From Lederbergia lenta NBRC 16444 (GTDB taxonomy: Bacteria; Bacillota; Bacilli; Bacillales; Bacillaceae_C), in NCBI RefSeq assembly GCF_001591545.1, contig NZ_BCVC01000003.1, positions 350,057-414,056 of the forward strand: 64,000 nucleotides of DNA, given 5' to 3'. This document shows positions 7,335 through 16,941 of this stretch, piece by piece. A program made the position numbers and the translations under genes. The number at the start of each line of letters is the position of its first letter. Position 1 is the first letter of the stretch. Below the pieces are notes generated by a model. That model saw only the letters and a program-made list of their open reading frames with translations, was not told the DNA's origin and did not search any database.

Positions 7335-8330
7335 TTGAAAGCAATTGTACATGCAGAGAACGCTGGAGTTGCAGGACTTTCTTATCGTGAAATGGAAGAA
7401 ATGCTTCCTAATGTTGGAGAGGTAAGAATCAAATTAAAAACGGCTGGGCTTAATCACCGCGATTTATTTGTATTGAACCGCCATCTACCGACTGATCCAC
7501 CATTAATTATTGGCTCTGACGGGGCTGGAATAGTTGATGCAGTCGGGGAAGGAGTTACAAATGTTCAAATCGGGGACGAGGTGATTATAAATCCAGGCCT
7601 CGGTTGGAAAGAAAATAGCGAAGCACCCCCGAAAGAATTCGATATAGTTGGTTTACCTGGGCACGGAACATTTTCTGAAAAAATCATACTTCCAGCCGAA
7701 AATGCAGTTCCGAAACCTACACACTTAACATGGGAAGAAGCAGGGGTATTAGCTCTTCCCGCACTAACAGCTTATAGGGCCTTATTTACGAGAGGAAAAC
7801 TTAGCGCTGGAAAGACATTATTGATCCCAGGTATCGGTAGTGGAGTAGCTACATTTATTTTACAGTTTGCAAAAGCAGCAGGTGCGACCGTATATGTCAC
7901 TTCACGATCGCAAGAAAAATGCCAATTAGCACTCGAACTAGGTGCAGATAAAGCAATTGATAGTAATGGAGATTGGGATCAAGCTCTATCAGGAGAAAAA
8001 GCTGACCTTGTCATTGAATCCGTTGGGGCTGCTACTTTTCATAAATCACTTAATCAACTACGTCCTGGGGGAACGATCGTTGCCTTTGGAGCATCAGCAG
8101 GAGATGAAATTCAGCTAAATTTACGTGACTTTTTCTATGGCCAGTTCAATTTACTTGGCTCAACGATGGGCAGTGCAGAGGAACTGAGTGAGATGATTGA
8201 TTTTATAGAATCACATAAAATAAAACCTGTCATCGATCAATTTTTCACACTCAATCAATTTGAACAAGCTTTTGAGCGTCTAAATAAAGCAGAACAATTT
8301 GGAAAAATCGGCTTCTCTATTAAAGATTGA
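7335..8330 (+). CDS. yogA: YogA-like NAD(P)H-dependent oxidoreductase (MDR family)
   Basis: This 331-aa medium-chain dehydrogenase/reductase has a GroES-like N-terminal half (GLNHRDLFVLNRH, IIGSDGAGIV) and a Rossmann nucleotide-binding half (LLIPGIGSGVATFILQFAK). The cysteine set for the structural zinc is absent, as in the quinone-oxidoreductase and YogA branch. It starts at TTG 7335, with GGAGGG about 8 bases upstream. The sequence closely resembles B. subtilis YogA; the physiological substrate is not established. It ends in its own terminator and seems monocistronic. Confidence 0.82.
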   Translation: MKAIVHAENAGVAGLSYREMEEMLPNVGEVRIKLKTAGLNHRDLFVLNRHLPTDPPLIIGSDGAGIVDAVGEGVTNVQIGDEVIINPGLGWKENSEAPPKEFDIVGLPGHGTFSEKIILPAENAVPKPTHLTWEEAGVLALPALTAYRALFTRGKLSAGKTLLIPGIGSGVATFILQFAKAAGATVYVTSRSQEKCQLALELGADKAIDSNGDWDQALSGEKADLVIESVGAATFHKSLNQLRPGGTIVAFGASAGDEIQLNLRDFFYGQFNLLGSTMGSAEELSEMIDFIESHKIKPVIDQFFTLNQFEQAFERLNKAEQFGKIGFSIKD

Positions 8331-8342
8331 TAGCATACGAAT

Positions 8343-8375
8343 AAAAAGGACAAAGCCTAATGCTTTGTCCTTTTT
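8343..8375 (+). terminator. Intrinsic terminator of yogA
   Basis: AAAAAGGACAAAGC and GCTTTGTCCTTTTT form a perfect 14-bp stem around CTAAT. Confidence 0.9.
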
Positions 8376-8456
8376 ACTCTAAGCCCTTATTCCTATAGAT
8401 TTTTCCCCTTCTTCAAGATATGATTCTATTGAAAATGTTGTATGAGGAGGAGCCGT

Positions 8457-10427
8457 TTGAAAAAGCTACCTATCGTTTTTTTATGTATATTCTTTATTGT
8501 TTTCACTTTTACATCACAAACATCCGCACGTTCTCTCTCTATCGACGATGTGCATATACGAGCATTAATTACACCTGACGGTAATCTACTTATTAATGAA
8601 ATGTTTACCTATACATTTGATGGTTCCTATAAAAATGTGAGGCGCTCTGTTCATAAAGCACATCATAATGGTGTGAAGGAATTTGAAGCATATGAGTTGA
8701 TGAATCCAAATGCCTCACTTGAAGCCATTGATAAAAATGATATGCGCCAACTGGATGTTCATCCAAACGACAATCATTATACAGCTAATTTAGCTGTTAA
8801 AAATGAAAGTAAAAAAGTCGTGTATGTATATATTCTTGAGAACGCAGTGAGGTCTTATGAAACATATAGCGATGTGACAGTTCCCTTTTTTGGAACAGAC
8901 AGTAATCATGATACAGATATACAAAATGTCACAATTGATTTTGTATTTCCAGATAAATTAAATTCTAATACATACCATGCTTTTCTTCATGATGAAGAAG
9001 GATATGTCGTTCAAAAGACAGAAGAAGTCGTTCGGTTTTTCACACCAATTTCCAAGATGCGTAGGTTGACAGAACCACGCATTTTATTTCCTTCATCTAT
9101 TATGACAGGACAACAAAAAGGAAAGGAACCGATATCATTAGAAAAAGCATTACAACAGGAAGAAAAAGCAGGAATATCTGTTAATGCAATAAGTGACACA
9201 CAAGAAATATTTACTCACTTTCTTTTCCTGTTATCTGGATTATTTATAATAGCTGCTGGCTGTTTACTTCTGCTACCTCAGCGTAGATTAAGAAGCCATG
9301 CTCGTCCTGAAGATTTACTGAAATATGACCCATTTTATTTGTACATCATTGATCGGGTTGCTGTAAAAGATCCATACGCATTATTAGCAGGTGTTTATTC
9401 TCTTGTAGAAAAAGGTTGTGTGACAGTCCGTAAAGCTTCTACCCTCACTCGATTTCAAAGGGATCCTGGTGCACCTAAAAATACACTCGCATTTACCTTT
9501 CATCCTTCAACTACTCCTTTATCCGAAAGCGAAAAAGGTTTACTTGACTGGCTATTTACGAGAAAACAGAAGTTAGGGCAAAGGTTTTTTTCCCTTAATA
9601 ATATATACGGTGCAACGAAAAAGGAAAAGGAAGCAAAAGAGATAAACGGATATTTCCGAAAGCGAATCAAACATTTACATCAGGAAGATAATTGGTTCCG
9701 CCAGGTTCTTCTTGAGTTAAAAGAGAGACAATTGATTAGTGGCTGGTTATATCCTATTTCTACCCGTATCTTAATAGCTTTGGTGCTTATTTTAACAACT
9801 TACACCTATTTTATTAAGGCATCATCCGGTTTTGGAATTATTCTTTATCTCATTGTTTCTGTTTTTTTGCTCAGAAATGCATGGACTTCTTTAATAAGAA
9901 AACAAGTCTTGGCTTTTTTCTTTGTCACTATGATCACAGGTTGGATTTTCGTAGAGATAGAATTTATTCTCCCATTCACACTATTCATTTGCGCAATGAT
10001 CATCTTTTATTTGACTGTACCTCGTTTTATATTATCGAGAGAAGCTGCTGAAGTAAGAGCGGAAATTCGTCATTTCAGAAAGATGATTCGCAAAGAGGGT
10101 ATTCCTTCTAGTATAGATGAATCCAAATTGGATAAATGGATGATTCGAGCTGTACTTTTGAACGTAAAAAGGTTTGAGCTAGATATGAATCAATTCAAAA
10201 AGCCGATGGATGAATTTATACTAATAGCACCGATGAGCGCTCTTGTTTTTAATGGTGAGGACCCATCCTCTTACTTATTAAAAACTTGGAAATGGAGCAT
10301 GCCTTTCGTTATGCGGCCTTCGGTAAACAAAAGCTCTGGAAAAAGGAATAATAGCGATAGTGGCGGTGATGGATTTTCCAGTGGTGGGGATAGTGGCGGT
10401 GATGGAGGAGGGGCAGGAGCGGATTAA
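8457..10427 (+). CDS. DUF2207 membrane protein, copy 1 with Gly-rich tail
   Basis: The product is about 656 aa. A signal peptide (ending near SQTSARS) is followed by an extracytoplasmic beta-rich DUF2207 domain (about 25-215), TM near 255, a cytoplasmic region, and three or four TM segments at about 435-525. The tail is low-complexity, GGDGFSSGGDSGGDGGGAG, a typical DUF2207 ending. I start it at TTG 8457 because GAGGAGG lies 6 bases upstream; the ATG at 8442 is part of that site. The paralogue that follows also begins at TTG. DUF2207 proteins are widespread in Gram-positive bacteria and unassigned. Confidence 0.85.
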   Translation: MKKLPIVFLCIFFIVFTFTSQTSARSLSIDDVHIRALITPDGNLLINEMFTYTFDGSYKNVRRSVHKAHHNGVKEFEAYELMNPNASLEAIDKNDMRQLDVHPNDNHYTANLAVKNESKKVVYVYILENAVRSYETYSDVTVPFFGTDSNHDTDIQNVTIDFVFPDKLNSNTYHAFLHDEEGYVVQKTEEVVRFFTPISKMRRLTEPRILFPSSIMTGQQKGKEPISLEKALQQEEKAGISVNAISDTQEIFTHFLFLLSGLFIIAAGCLLLLPQRRLRSHARPEDLLKYDPFYLYIIDRVAVKDPYALLAGVYSLVEKGCVTVRKASTLTRFQRDPGAPKNTLAFTFHPSTTPLSESEKGLLDWLFTRKQKLGQRFFSLNNIYGATKKEKEAKEINGYFRKRIKHLHQEDNWFRQVLLELKERQLISGWLYPISTRILIALVLILTTYTYFIKASSGFGIILYLIVSVFLLRNAWTSLIRKQVLAFFFVTMITGWIFVEIEFILPFTLFICAMIIFYLTVPRFILSREAAEVRAEIRHFRKMIRKEGIPSSIDESKLDKWMIRAVLLNVKRFELDMNQFKKPMDEFILIAPMSALVFNGEDPSSYLLKTWKWSMPFVMRPSVNKSSGKRNNSDSGGDGFSSGGDSGGDGGGAGAD

Positions 10428-10610
10428 CTTCCTTAACTATTGTCGAATGATCCTTATATATAAATAATTAGAAAAGCATACTAACATTAGTATGTTTTTT
10501 CTTAATGATAATCGCGATTTTCACCAAATTACTGTTTTAAGTCATTCTCCCTATGGAAATTACCTCCAAGTCAAGCTATGCTTTAGTGGAAACATTCGAG
10601 GAGGTATCAT

Positions 10611-12539
10611 TTGAAAAAGCTATATGTATGTTTTTTGCTTATATTTTCTTTTTCTATTATTTTTGTCACACAAGTTTCTGCACGTTCACTTTCTATTGAT
10701 AAGGTGGATATTAAATCAACCATTTTACCCAATGGTGATTTGCTAATGAAGGAAGCTTTTACATACACTTTTAAAGGTAATTATCATGTCGTTAGACGAT
10801 CCGTGCATAGTGGACATCATAATGGTATTTTTCAATTTCAAGCCTATGAGCTCCTTAATTCGGATGCTACTCTTGAAACAATGACTCAGGAAGACCTTAG
10901 TCAGCTAGAAGTCTCTTTAGAAAACAATCGATATTTTGCTACTCTTCCTGTTAAAGATGAAAAGAAAACGATCGTTTATTCCTATACACTTAAAAATGCG
11001 ATAAAGTCATATAATTCATATAGTGATTTAATCATTCCTTTTTTCGCGGAAAATAAAAATCATGACATCGATTTACATAACGTAACGATCGATATTATTT
11101 TCCCTGAAAAGTTAGACCCGAATACATATCATGCATTTTTCCATGATGAGAAAGGTGAAGTAATTCGGAAAGGCGAAGATTTCGTCAGGTTTTCCACTCC
11201 GGTTTCTAGGATGTACCGATTGACGGAAATACGTCTCCTATTCCCTTCTTCCATCATGTATGAGCAGCAGAAACTTCCTGATCCAGCACCTCTAAAGGAG
11301 ACCTTAGATTTAGAAGAAGCATCGGTTCCAAAGGAGATAATTTCTGAAGAAGAGGATATAGCTAAAGCTTATACTACTCAGAGAAAAATGCGAAATTCAT
11401 TCGAAAGAATGCTACCTATTTTTTCAGTTGCGCTCGGAGTACTAGCTATTCTATTGCTTTTACTTCCACAGCGACTTGTAAGAAGCAAGACTACTTCAGA
11501 AAAATTACTAAACTATGATCCACTCTACTTATATATGATCGATAGAGAAGGTACCAAAGATTCCTATGCCTTCTTTGCTGGTTTGTATTCCCTTGTTGAA
11601 AAAGGCTATGTATCAGTGAAAAAGATCCCAACGTCTAGACGTATACAAAATGACCCTGAGGCACCAAAAAATACACTCTCTTTTATCTTTCATCCATACA
11701 AAGTGAAATTAGCAGAAGGTGAAAAACACCTAGTAGATTGGTTATTCATAGGTAAGCTTAAACAAGGAAATCGCCTTTTTTCATTAAATAATATCTATGG
11801 CAGAACAAAAAGGGAAAAGAAAAACAATGATTTCTCATATAGAGAAGAGTTAAATATTTTTCATAAAGATGAGAGTATTTGGTTCAACAATTTGATAGAT
11901 AAAATGACACAAACAAAAATGCTAGGTGGTAAATTATATTTGATCATTGGCCGCATGTTTATGATTATTGCCACGTTATCCGTTATAGCCGGATATTATA
12001 CCCATTCAGGTTCTGGGTTTTGGCTTATCATGTATCTTATCTTTGCACCCTTTTTAATACATGAAGCATGGGTTAGAAAAAGTAGAAAACGAATTTTAAC
12101 TTATTTCTTCCTTTCTATATTCGCTGGATGGTTAGTAGTTGATTCAGTGGTTTTTCCTGAAATCTCCCTATTTATTATCACCTTGGCTATCGTATTTTTC
12201 TTCACACCACGCTATATTCTATCGAAGGAAGCGAGAGAAGTTAAAGCAGAAATTCGACATTTCAAGGCAGTTCTTAGTAGTGAGGGTGTTCCTAGCGATG
12301 TATCGGGAGCGGAGCTGGAGAAGTGGGTTACAAGAGCTATCCTGTTAGATGCGAGGAAGTTAAGCCAACATGCGACTCACTTATCTATAGTAGAAATGGA
12401 TAATTCTCTTCACCAGCCCCTAACTGATTTGTTTATATCTGGTGAAGAACCCACAAGCTACTTAATAAAAACGTGGAAGTCGAGTGAGCCTTCATTAACT
12501 TCGCAATTTTTCGATGCATTAAACACTAGAACTAATTGA
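10611..12539 (+). CDS. DUF2207 membrane protein, copy 2 without Gly-rich tail
   Basis: This 642-aa paralogue of the preceding gene keeps the whole architecture: signal peptide ending VSARSLSID, ectodomain with VRRSVHSGHHNG, TM near 275, and a C-terminal TM bundle. Long runs match copy 1 (for example the HHNG, NTYHAF and LFSLNNIYG-type motifs). The Gly/Ser/Asp-rich tail is missing, so the duplicates have diverged at the C-terminus. The start is TTG 10611, with GAGGAGG 6 bases upstream, which also supports the TTG start of copy 1. A 180-bp gap separates the copies. Confidence 0.85.
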   Translation: MKKLYVCFLLIFSFSIIFVTQVSARSLSIDKVDIKSTILPNGDLLMKEAFTYTFKGNYHVVRRSVHSGHHNGIFQFQAYELLNSDATLETMTQEDLSQLEVSLENNRYFATLPVKDEKKTIVYSYTLKNAIKSYNSYSDLIIPFFAENKNHDIDLHNVTIDIIFPEKLDPNTYHAFFHDEKGEVIRKGEDFVRFSTPVSRMYRLTEIRLLFPSSIMYEQQKLPDPAPLKETLDLEEASVPKEIISEEEDIAKAYTTQRKMRNSFERMLPIFSVALGVLAILLLLLPQRLVRSKTTSEKLLNYDPLYLYMIDREGTKDSYAFFAGLYSLVEKGYVSVKKIPTSRRIQNDPEAPKNTLSFIFHPYKVKLAEGEKHLVDWLFIGKLKQGNRLFSLNNIYGRTKREKKNNDFSYREELNIFHKDESIWFNNLIDKMTQTKMLGGKLYLIIGRMFMIIATLSVIAGYYTHSGSGFWLIMYLIFAPFLIHEAWVRKSRKRILTYFFLSIFAGWLVVDSVVFPEISLFIITLAIVFFFTPRYILSKEAREVKAEIRHFKAVLSSEGVPSDVSGAELEKWVTRAILLDARKLSQHATHLSIVEMDNSLHQPLTDLFISGEEPTSYLIKTWKSSEPSLTSQFFDALNTRTN

Positions 12540-12549
12540 TCAGAAACAT

Positions 12550-12586
12550 AATACCTCGAAACGGATAAGTCCGTTCGAGGTATTAT
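12550..12586. terminator. Bidirectional terminator between convergent genes
   Basis: AATACCTCGAAACGGA and TCCGTTCGAGGTATT form a nearly perfect stem around TAAG. It sits between the stops of DUF2207 copy 2 and aspartase. Confidence 0.8.
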
Positions 12587-12590
12587 TTGC

Positions 12591-14018
12591 TTACTTTCCT
12601 AGTAATGTTGCACCAGAAATACCCGGCTCCGTCATTTCAAATGGATTTAATATTTGATCTAGCTCCACTTCTGTTAAGGCTCCTTTTTCAAGGCAAAGGT
12701 CTTTTACAGATTTACCGGAAACAATTGCTTCCCGTGCAATTTTAGCTGCTGTTTCATAGCCAATATGTGGATTAACAGCAGTTAAAATACCAATGCTTGA
12801 GTCAACATAATGTTTCATTTGTTCTTCATTTGCTGTAATGCCTGTTACACAGTAATCAGTAAAGACTTTAAAACCATTATTCATGACAGAAATAGATTGT
12901 AATAAGTTAAAAACTAGTACTGGTCCCATCACATTTAATTCAAATTGACCTGCTTCTGAAGCAAGGCTAATCGTATGATCATTACCATTCACTTGGAATG
13001 CAATTTGATTAATCAATTCCGCCATCACAGGATTAACTTTACCAGGCATGATCGAAGAACCCGGTTGTCTTAATGGCAGGTTAATCTCAGCCATACCCGT
13101 TTTTGGTCCAGATGCCATCAGCCGAAGGTCATTGGCAATCTTTGACATATTCAACATACAAATTTTCAATGCGGATGATACTTCTGTATATTTATCTGTA
13201 TTTTGTGTCGCGTCAACTAAATGTTCCGCTGGTCTGATTGGAAAACCGCTAATTTCAGCAAGATGGGTAACAGCGGAAATAATGTAATGTGGATCCGCAT
13301 TTAAACCAGTTCCAACAGCTGTCGCTCCTAAATTTACCTCATATAAATTTTCACGCGTTTGCTTAATTCTTTTAATATCGCGAGTAATCACACGGCTATA
13401 CGCTGCAAATTCCTGGCCAAGCCTAATCGGCACAGCATCTTGTAAATGAGTCCGTCCCATTTTAATAACCGTGTCAAATTCTTTTTGTTTTTCAGTAAAT
13501 ACTAAGCGCATGTCTTCCATTGTCACTAGTAATTCTTCTAGTTGACGAAGCACTGCGAGGTGAATGGCAGTTGGAACGGCATCATTCGTAGACTGTGACA
13601 TATTCACATGGCTATTAGGACTAATATAAGCATAATCCCCTTTTTCTTTTCCAAGCAGCTCTAGCGCACGATTCGCAATTACTTCATTTGCGTTCATATT
13701 AATGGATGTGCCAGCACCACCTTGAATCGGATCAACAATAAAATGATCATGCATTTGACCTGCGATAACCTCATCAGCAGCTTGTGTAATTCCTTCCCCT
13801 AAATGATGTGCTAGCATACCTACTTCTACATTTGCCAGAGTAGTTGCCTTTTTCACCATTGCAACAGCCTTAATTAAATCTGGATGTATTCTGTATCCAG
13901 TAATCGGAAAATTCTCGGCAGCTCTCAGTGTTTGAATTCCATAATAAGCATAAGAAGGTACCTCTTTCGAGCCTAAAAAGTCTGATTCTAGCCTTACACC
14001 TGTTGTCAATGTTGTCAT
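12591..14018 (-). CDS. aspA: Aspartate ammonia-lyase
   Basis: This 475-aa enzyme of the aspartase/fumarase superfamily converts L-aspartate to fumarate and ammonia. It carries the family signature GSSIMPGKVNPV with the catalytic serine, plus GRTHLQDAVP and THLAEISGF segments. I prefer the ATG at 14018, which gives the length of B. subtilis aspartase (475) and has GGGGGAAAG upstream; the ATG at 14033 has no ribosome binding site. There is no neighbouring asparaginase gene, unlike the ansAB operon of B. subtilis. Confidence 0.93.
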   Translation of the reverse strand: MTTLTTGVRLESDFLGSKEVPSYAYYGIQTLRAAENFPITGYRIHPDLIKAVAMVKKATTLANVEVGMLAHHLGEGITQAADEVIAGQMHDHFIVDPIQGGAGTSINMNANEVIANRALELLGKEKGDYAYISPNSHVNMSQSTNDAVPTAIHLAVLRQLEELLVTMEDMRLVFTEKQKEFDTVIKMGRTHLQDAVPIRLGQEFAAYSRVITRDIKRIKQTRENLYEVNLGATAVGTGLNADPHYIISAVTHLAEISGFPIRPAEHLVDATQNTDKYTEVSSALKICMLNMSKIANDLRLMASGPKTGMAEINLPLRQPGSSIMPGKVNPVMAELINQIAFQVNGNDHTISLASEAGQFELNVMGPVLVFNLLQSISVMNNGFKVFTDYCVTGITANEEQMKHYVDSSIGILTAVNPHIGYETAAKIAREAIVSGKSVKDLCLEKGALTEVELDQILNPFEMTEPGISGATLLGK

Positions 14019-14144
14019 CTGTCTTTCCCCCATTTAAAAGTGCATAGCTGATTGTTGTTCTCTATAGTGAAATACTGAGCATAAGAAAGCTACGCACATA
14101 TTAATTTAGCATATTTTCGCACAATTCCAGAATTTACAAACGGA

Positions 14145-14171
14145 CCCGGATCACTTTTGTAGCGATCCGGG
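14145..14171. terminator. GC-rich hairpin downstream of uxaC
   Basis: CCCGGATC and GATCCGGG form an 8-bp stem around ACTTTTGTAGC between aspA and the 3' end of uxaC. There is no good T run, so it may be only a transcript-end or processing hairpin. The rest of 14172-14288 shows nothing recognisable. Confidence 0.5.
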
Positions 14172-14288
14172 CTCAGATGTATATCTTATATTATAACCTA
14201 ACAGCCTATTTTGAAAATAGCAAGTCCTCAAAATTCTTTTTCCTTTAAGTTTAATTGTCTGATATTTGTCGAAATCTTCATTCGTATA

Positions 14289-15704
14289 TTACTTGTTTAC
14301 TCTATCAAACTGAAAGTATTCATTTGCGTTGTCATAGCAAATACCTTTTACGATTTTTTCAAGCATAACCATATCTTTTGGATATTCGCCATCTTCTACC
14401 CATCCACCGATTAAATCACAGGTAATCCGTCGGAAGTATTCATGTCTCGTGAAGGATAGAAAACTTCTTGAATCGGTCAACATTCCGATAAAACGGCTGA
14501 ATAACCCTAGATTAGCAAGAGCCTTCATTTGATCAAGCATTCCGTCTTTTTGATCATTGAACCACCAAGCTGTACCAAACTGGATTTTCCCAGCAACTCC
14601 ACCACCTTGGAAATTACCAATCATCGTACCAAGCACATAATTATCTTGTGGATTCAAAGAATAAAGAATCGTTTTTGGAAGGGCATCTTCTCTTTCTAGT
14701 GAATTCAATAATTGTGATAATGGTTTTGCTAGTGAACTATCATTAATGCTATCATATCCTGCGTCAGCACCAATTTCATTAAACATTTTCTCATTATTAT
14801 TACGTAAAGCATTCATATGATACTGCATGACCCACCCAAGTCGTGCATATTCTTTTCCGATATAGGTAAACGTGAAAGACTTATATTTTTTCTCTTCTTC
14901 AAGGGTAACCTTTTCACCACTAAGCCCTTTTGCGAAAATAGTAGCTGCTTCCTGAACTGTGCAATCTTCATACATCACAGTGTTTAGTGCGTGGTCGGAA
15001 ACTCTACCACCCATGGAATGAAAATACTCCATTCGAGCACTTAATGCATTTAAAAAGTCTTCGTAATGTTCAATTGGTTGTCCAGAAGCTTCTGCAAGCT
15101 TTTGTACCCAATCAGCATAACCATCAAGATTAATTTCAAGCCCTTTGTCAGGACGGAAGCTTGGAAGCACTTTAACATCAAAATCTGTCTCTGATTTTAA
15201 ATTAGAATGATATTCCAATGAATCTATTGGATCATCTGTCGTACAAACTACTTTTACATTTGACTTTAGAATCAAATCCCTCGCGCCAAAGCCTTCTCCA
15301 TTTAGCTGTGCATTTACTTGTTCCCAAATTTTTGGTGCACTTTCTTCATTTAAAAGCTCGTAAATGCCAAAGAAGCGTTGAAGTTCCAAATGTGTCCAAT
15401 GATGAAGTGGATTGCCAATTAACATGGGAACGGTTCTTGCCCAAGCAAGAAACTTATCATAATCAGCCGCATCACCTGTAATATATTGTTCTTCAATTCC
15501 GTTTGCGCGCATTACTCTCCATTTATAATGATCTCCATAAAGCCAAGCTTCCGTAATATTTTTAAAGGTTTTATTTTCGTAAATTTCCTGCGGACTTAAG
15601 TGGCAATGATAATCAATAATAGGCATATCTTTTGCGAAATTATTATACAGTTCGATTGCCGTATCATTATTCAATAAAAAATTCTCATCCATAAATTTTT
15701 TCAT
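14289..15704 (-). CDS. uxaC: Uronate isomerase (glucuronate/galacturonate isomerase)
   Basis: The 471-aa enzyme isomerises D-glucuronate to D-fructuronate and D-galacturonate to D-tagaturonate in hexuronate breakdown. It is an amidohydrolase-fold protein with DYHCHLSP near the N-terminus and the C-terminal segments MLTDSRSFLSF and RHEYFRRI. I start it at 15704 (MKKFMDENFLL), which matches the N-terminus of other UxaC proteins; the longer frame to 15767 runs through the operator. The rest of the hexuronate pathway is not in this window. It is divergent from a LacI-type regulator with palindromic operators between them. Confidence 0.92.
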   Translation of the reverse strand: MKKFMDENFLLNNDTAIELYNNFAKDMPIIDYHCHLSPQEIYENKTFKNITEAWLYGDHYKWRVMRANGIEEQYITGDAADYDKFLAWARTVPMLIGNPLHHWTHLELQRFFGIYELLNEESAPKIWEQVNAQLNGEGFGARDLILKSNVKVVCTTDDPIDSLEYHSNLKSETDFDVKVLPSFRPDKGLEINLDGYADWVQKLAEASGQPIEHYEDFLNALSARMEYFHSMGGRVSDHALNTVMYEDCTVQEAATIFAKGLSGEKVTLEEEKKYKSFTFTYIGKEYARLGWVMQYHMNALRNNNEKMFNEIGADAGYDSINDSSLAKPLSQLLNSLEREDALPKTILYSLNPQDNYVLGTMIGNFQGGGVAGKIQFGTAWWFNDQKDGMLDQMKALANLGLFSRFIGMLTDSRSFLSFTRHEYFRRITCDLIGGWVEDGEYPKDMVMLEKIVKGICYDNANEYFQFDRVNK

Positions 15705-15737
15705 ATTATTCACCCGTATCCTTTTATTTTTCAACGC

Positions 15738-15761
15738 ATAAATAACAACGTTGTTATTTAT
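15738..15761. promoter_or_regulatory. 24-bp perfect palindromic operator upstream of uxaC
   Basis: The sequence is perfectly self-complementary over 24 bp around the core AATAACAACGTTGTTATT, 34 bases upstream of the uxaC start. An even, CG-centred palindrome of this size is typical of LacI-family operators, and a LacI-family gene is divergently encoded 170 bp away. Confidence 0.75.
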
Positions 15762-15867
15762 ATTCAATTTTAAGATATTTATGACAGGAATACAAGCGCT
15801 TTCTTAAATTATATCGGTGAATGAATGCCACCCTCTTACCCATTTCCCTATTTTTATCTCCACCAGT

Positions 15868-15883
15868 TTAACAACGTTGTAAA
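15868..15883. promoter_or_regulatory. Second operator, over the regulator's own promoter
   Basis: The core ACAACGTTGT (15871-15880) is the same as in the palindrome at 15738-15761. It overlaps a candidate -35 (TTAACA, 15868) paired with TATGAT (15890-15895), implying autoregulation of the LacI-type gene. Confidence 0.65.
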
Positions 15884-15927
15884 TTATGCTATGATATGTA
15901 CAAATTAACTTAAATGAGTGATTATTC

Positions 15928-16917
15928 ATGACGATAACAATAAAAGATATTGCAACAGCCGTGGGAGTGAGCTATTCTACTGTTTCAAAAGCATTAAATG
16001 ATAGCCCTCTAGTTAAACAGGAAACGAAAGCTAAAATTATAAAAATTGCTAAAGATTTAGGATATGAACCTAATTTTGCAGCTCAGCGTCTCGTAAAAAA
16101 GGAATCGAAGTTGATTGGTCTTGCTTGGCCAACCTTAGATAGGATGGCTCATTCAGTATTAGCTACAAAAATAAATGAGGAATTCACTAAAAATGGATAT
16201 TCTATGATTCTATCTATTAATTCCATTCAAACTTCTTTAGATATTTTCAAAAGATATCAAGCAGATGGTGTCATTATTTTTGACGAGGAAAGCACCAAAA
16301 CGGTTCATGCCTTAACTACAATACCGATCGTTTCATATGGTGTTGGAAAAGGAAAAGACTTCCCTATTGTCGATGTAAACTATCAAAAAGCGATGTATGC
16401 AGCGGTAGAATATTTAGCCAAGCTAGGTCATGAAAAGATCGCCTTCATCGGTGACTTTTCGCCTATTGATGATAGGCAAATCGAAAAATACCGTGGGTTT
16501 CAAAATGCCATGCAGCATTTTGAGCTTTCATTTTCTGGCGATAACTTGATTAACACAGCGGGTTTGAGTTGGTATGATGGCTATATTGCAGCGAAGCGCC
16601 TTTTACAATCAGCATTTATTCCGACTGCAATTATTGGTACAAGCTATGATATTAGCGCGGGTATTGTTCGGGCCATTCGTGAAGCAAATTTTATTATCCC
16701 AAAAGACATTTCCGTGGTCAGTTATGATAATATCCCGCAAATGGGAAACATGGAAATTCCCTTAACAAGTGTTGGTGTTCCTGTAGATGTCATGGCTAAA
16801 CAAATTGTTCAAACGATTCTACGTGCTATTCAAAATCGTCAAGATGTTCCGCTCATTCAAACACTAGATCCACAGTTAACTGAACGAAACTCTTGTGCAC
16901 ATGTCCGAAATATATAA
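15928..16917 (+). CDS. LacI-family regulator of hexuronate genes (ExuR-like)
   Basis: This 329-aa regulator has an N-terminal helix-turn-helix (ITIKDIATAVGVSYSTVSK, then a hinge helix around NFAAQRLVKK) and a periplasmic-binding-protein-like sugar-sensing domain (about 62-325). It is divergent from uxaC, with matching CG-centred palindromes in front of both genes, so it very probably represses uxaC and itself until a uronate-derived inducer binds. In B. subtilis the LacI-type ExuR controls the exu locus; orthology here is inferred from context. The ribosome binding site is weak (GAGTG). Confidence 0.85.
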   Translation: MTITIKDIATAVGVSYSTVSKALNDSPLVKQETKAKIIKIAKDLGYEPNFAAQRLVKKESKLIGLAWPTLDRMAHSVLATKINEEFTKNGYSMILSINSIQTSLDIFKRYQADGVIIFDEESTKTVHALTTIPIVSYGVGKGKDFPIVDVNYQKAMYAAVEYLAKLGHEKIAFIGDFSPIDDRQIEKYRGFQNAMQHFELSFSGDNLINTAGLSWYDGYIAAKRLLQSAFIPTAIIGTSYDISAGIVRAIREANFIIPKDISVVSYDNIPQMGNMEIPLTSVGVPVDVMAKQIVQTILRAIQNRQDVPLIQTLDPQLTERNSCAHVRNI

Positions 16918-16939
16918 GTGGGGTTTCCCCCACTTATAT
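16912..16939. terminator. Bidirectional hairpin between convergent genes
   Basis: ATATAAGTGGGG and CCCCACTTATAT form a 12-bp stem around GTTTC, straddling the stop of the LacI-type gene and just before the stop of the MATE gene. Confidence 0.7.
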
Positions 16940-16941
16940 CA

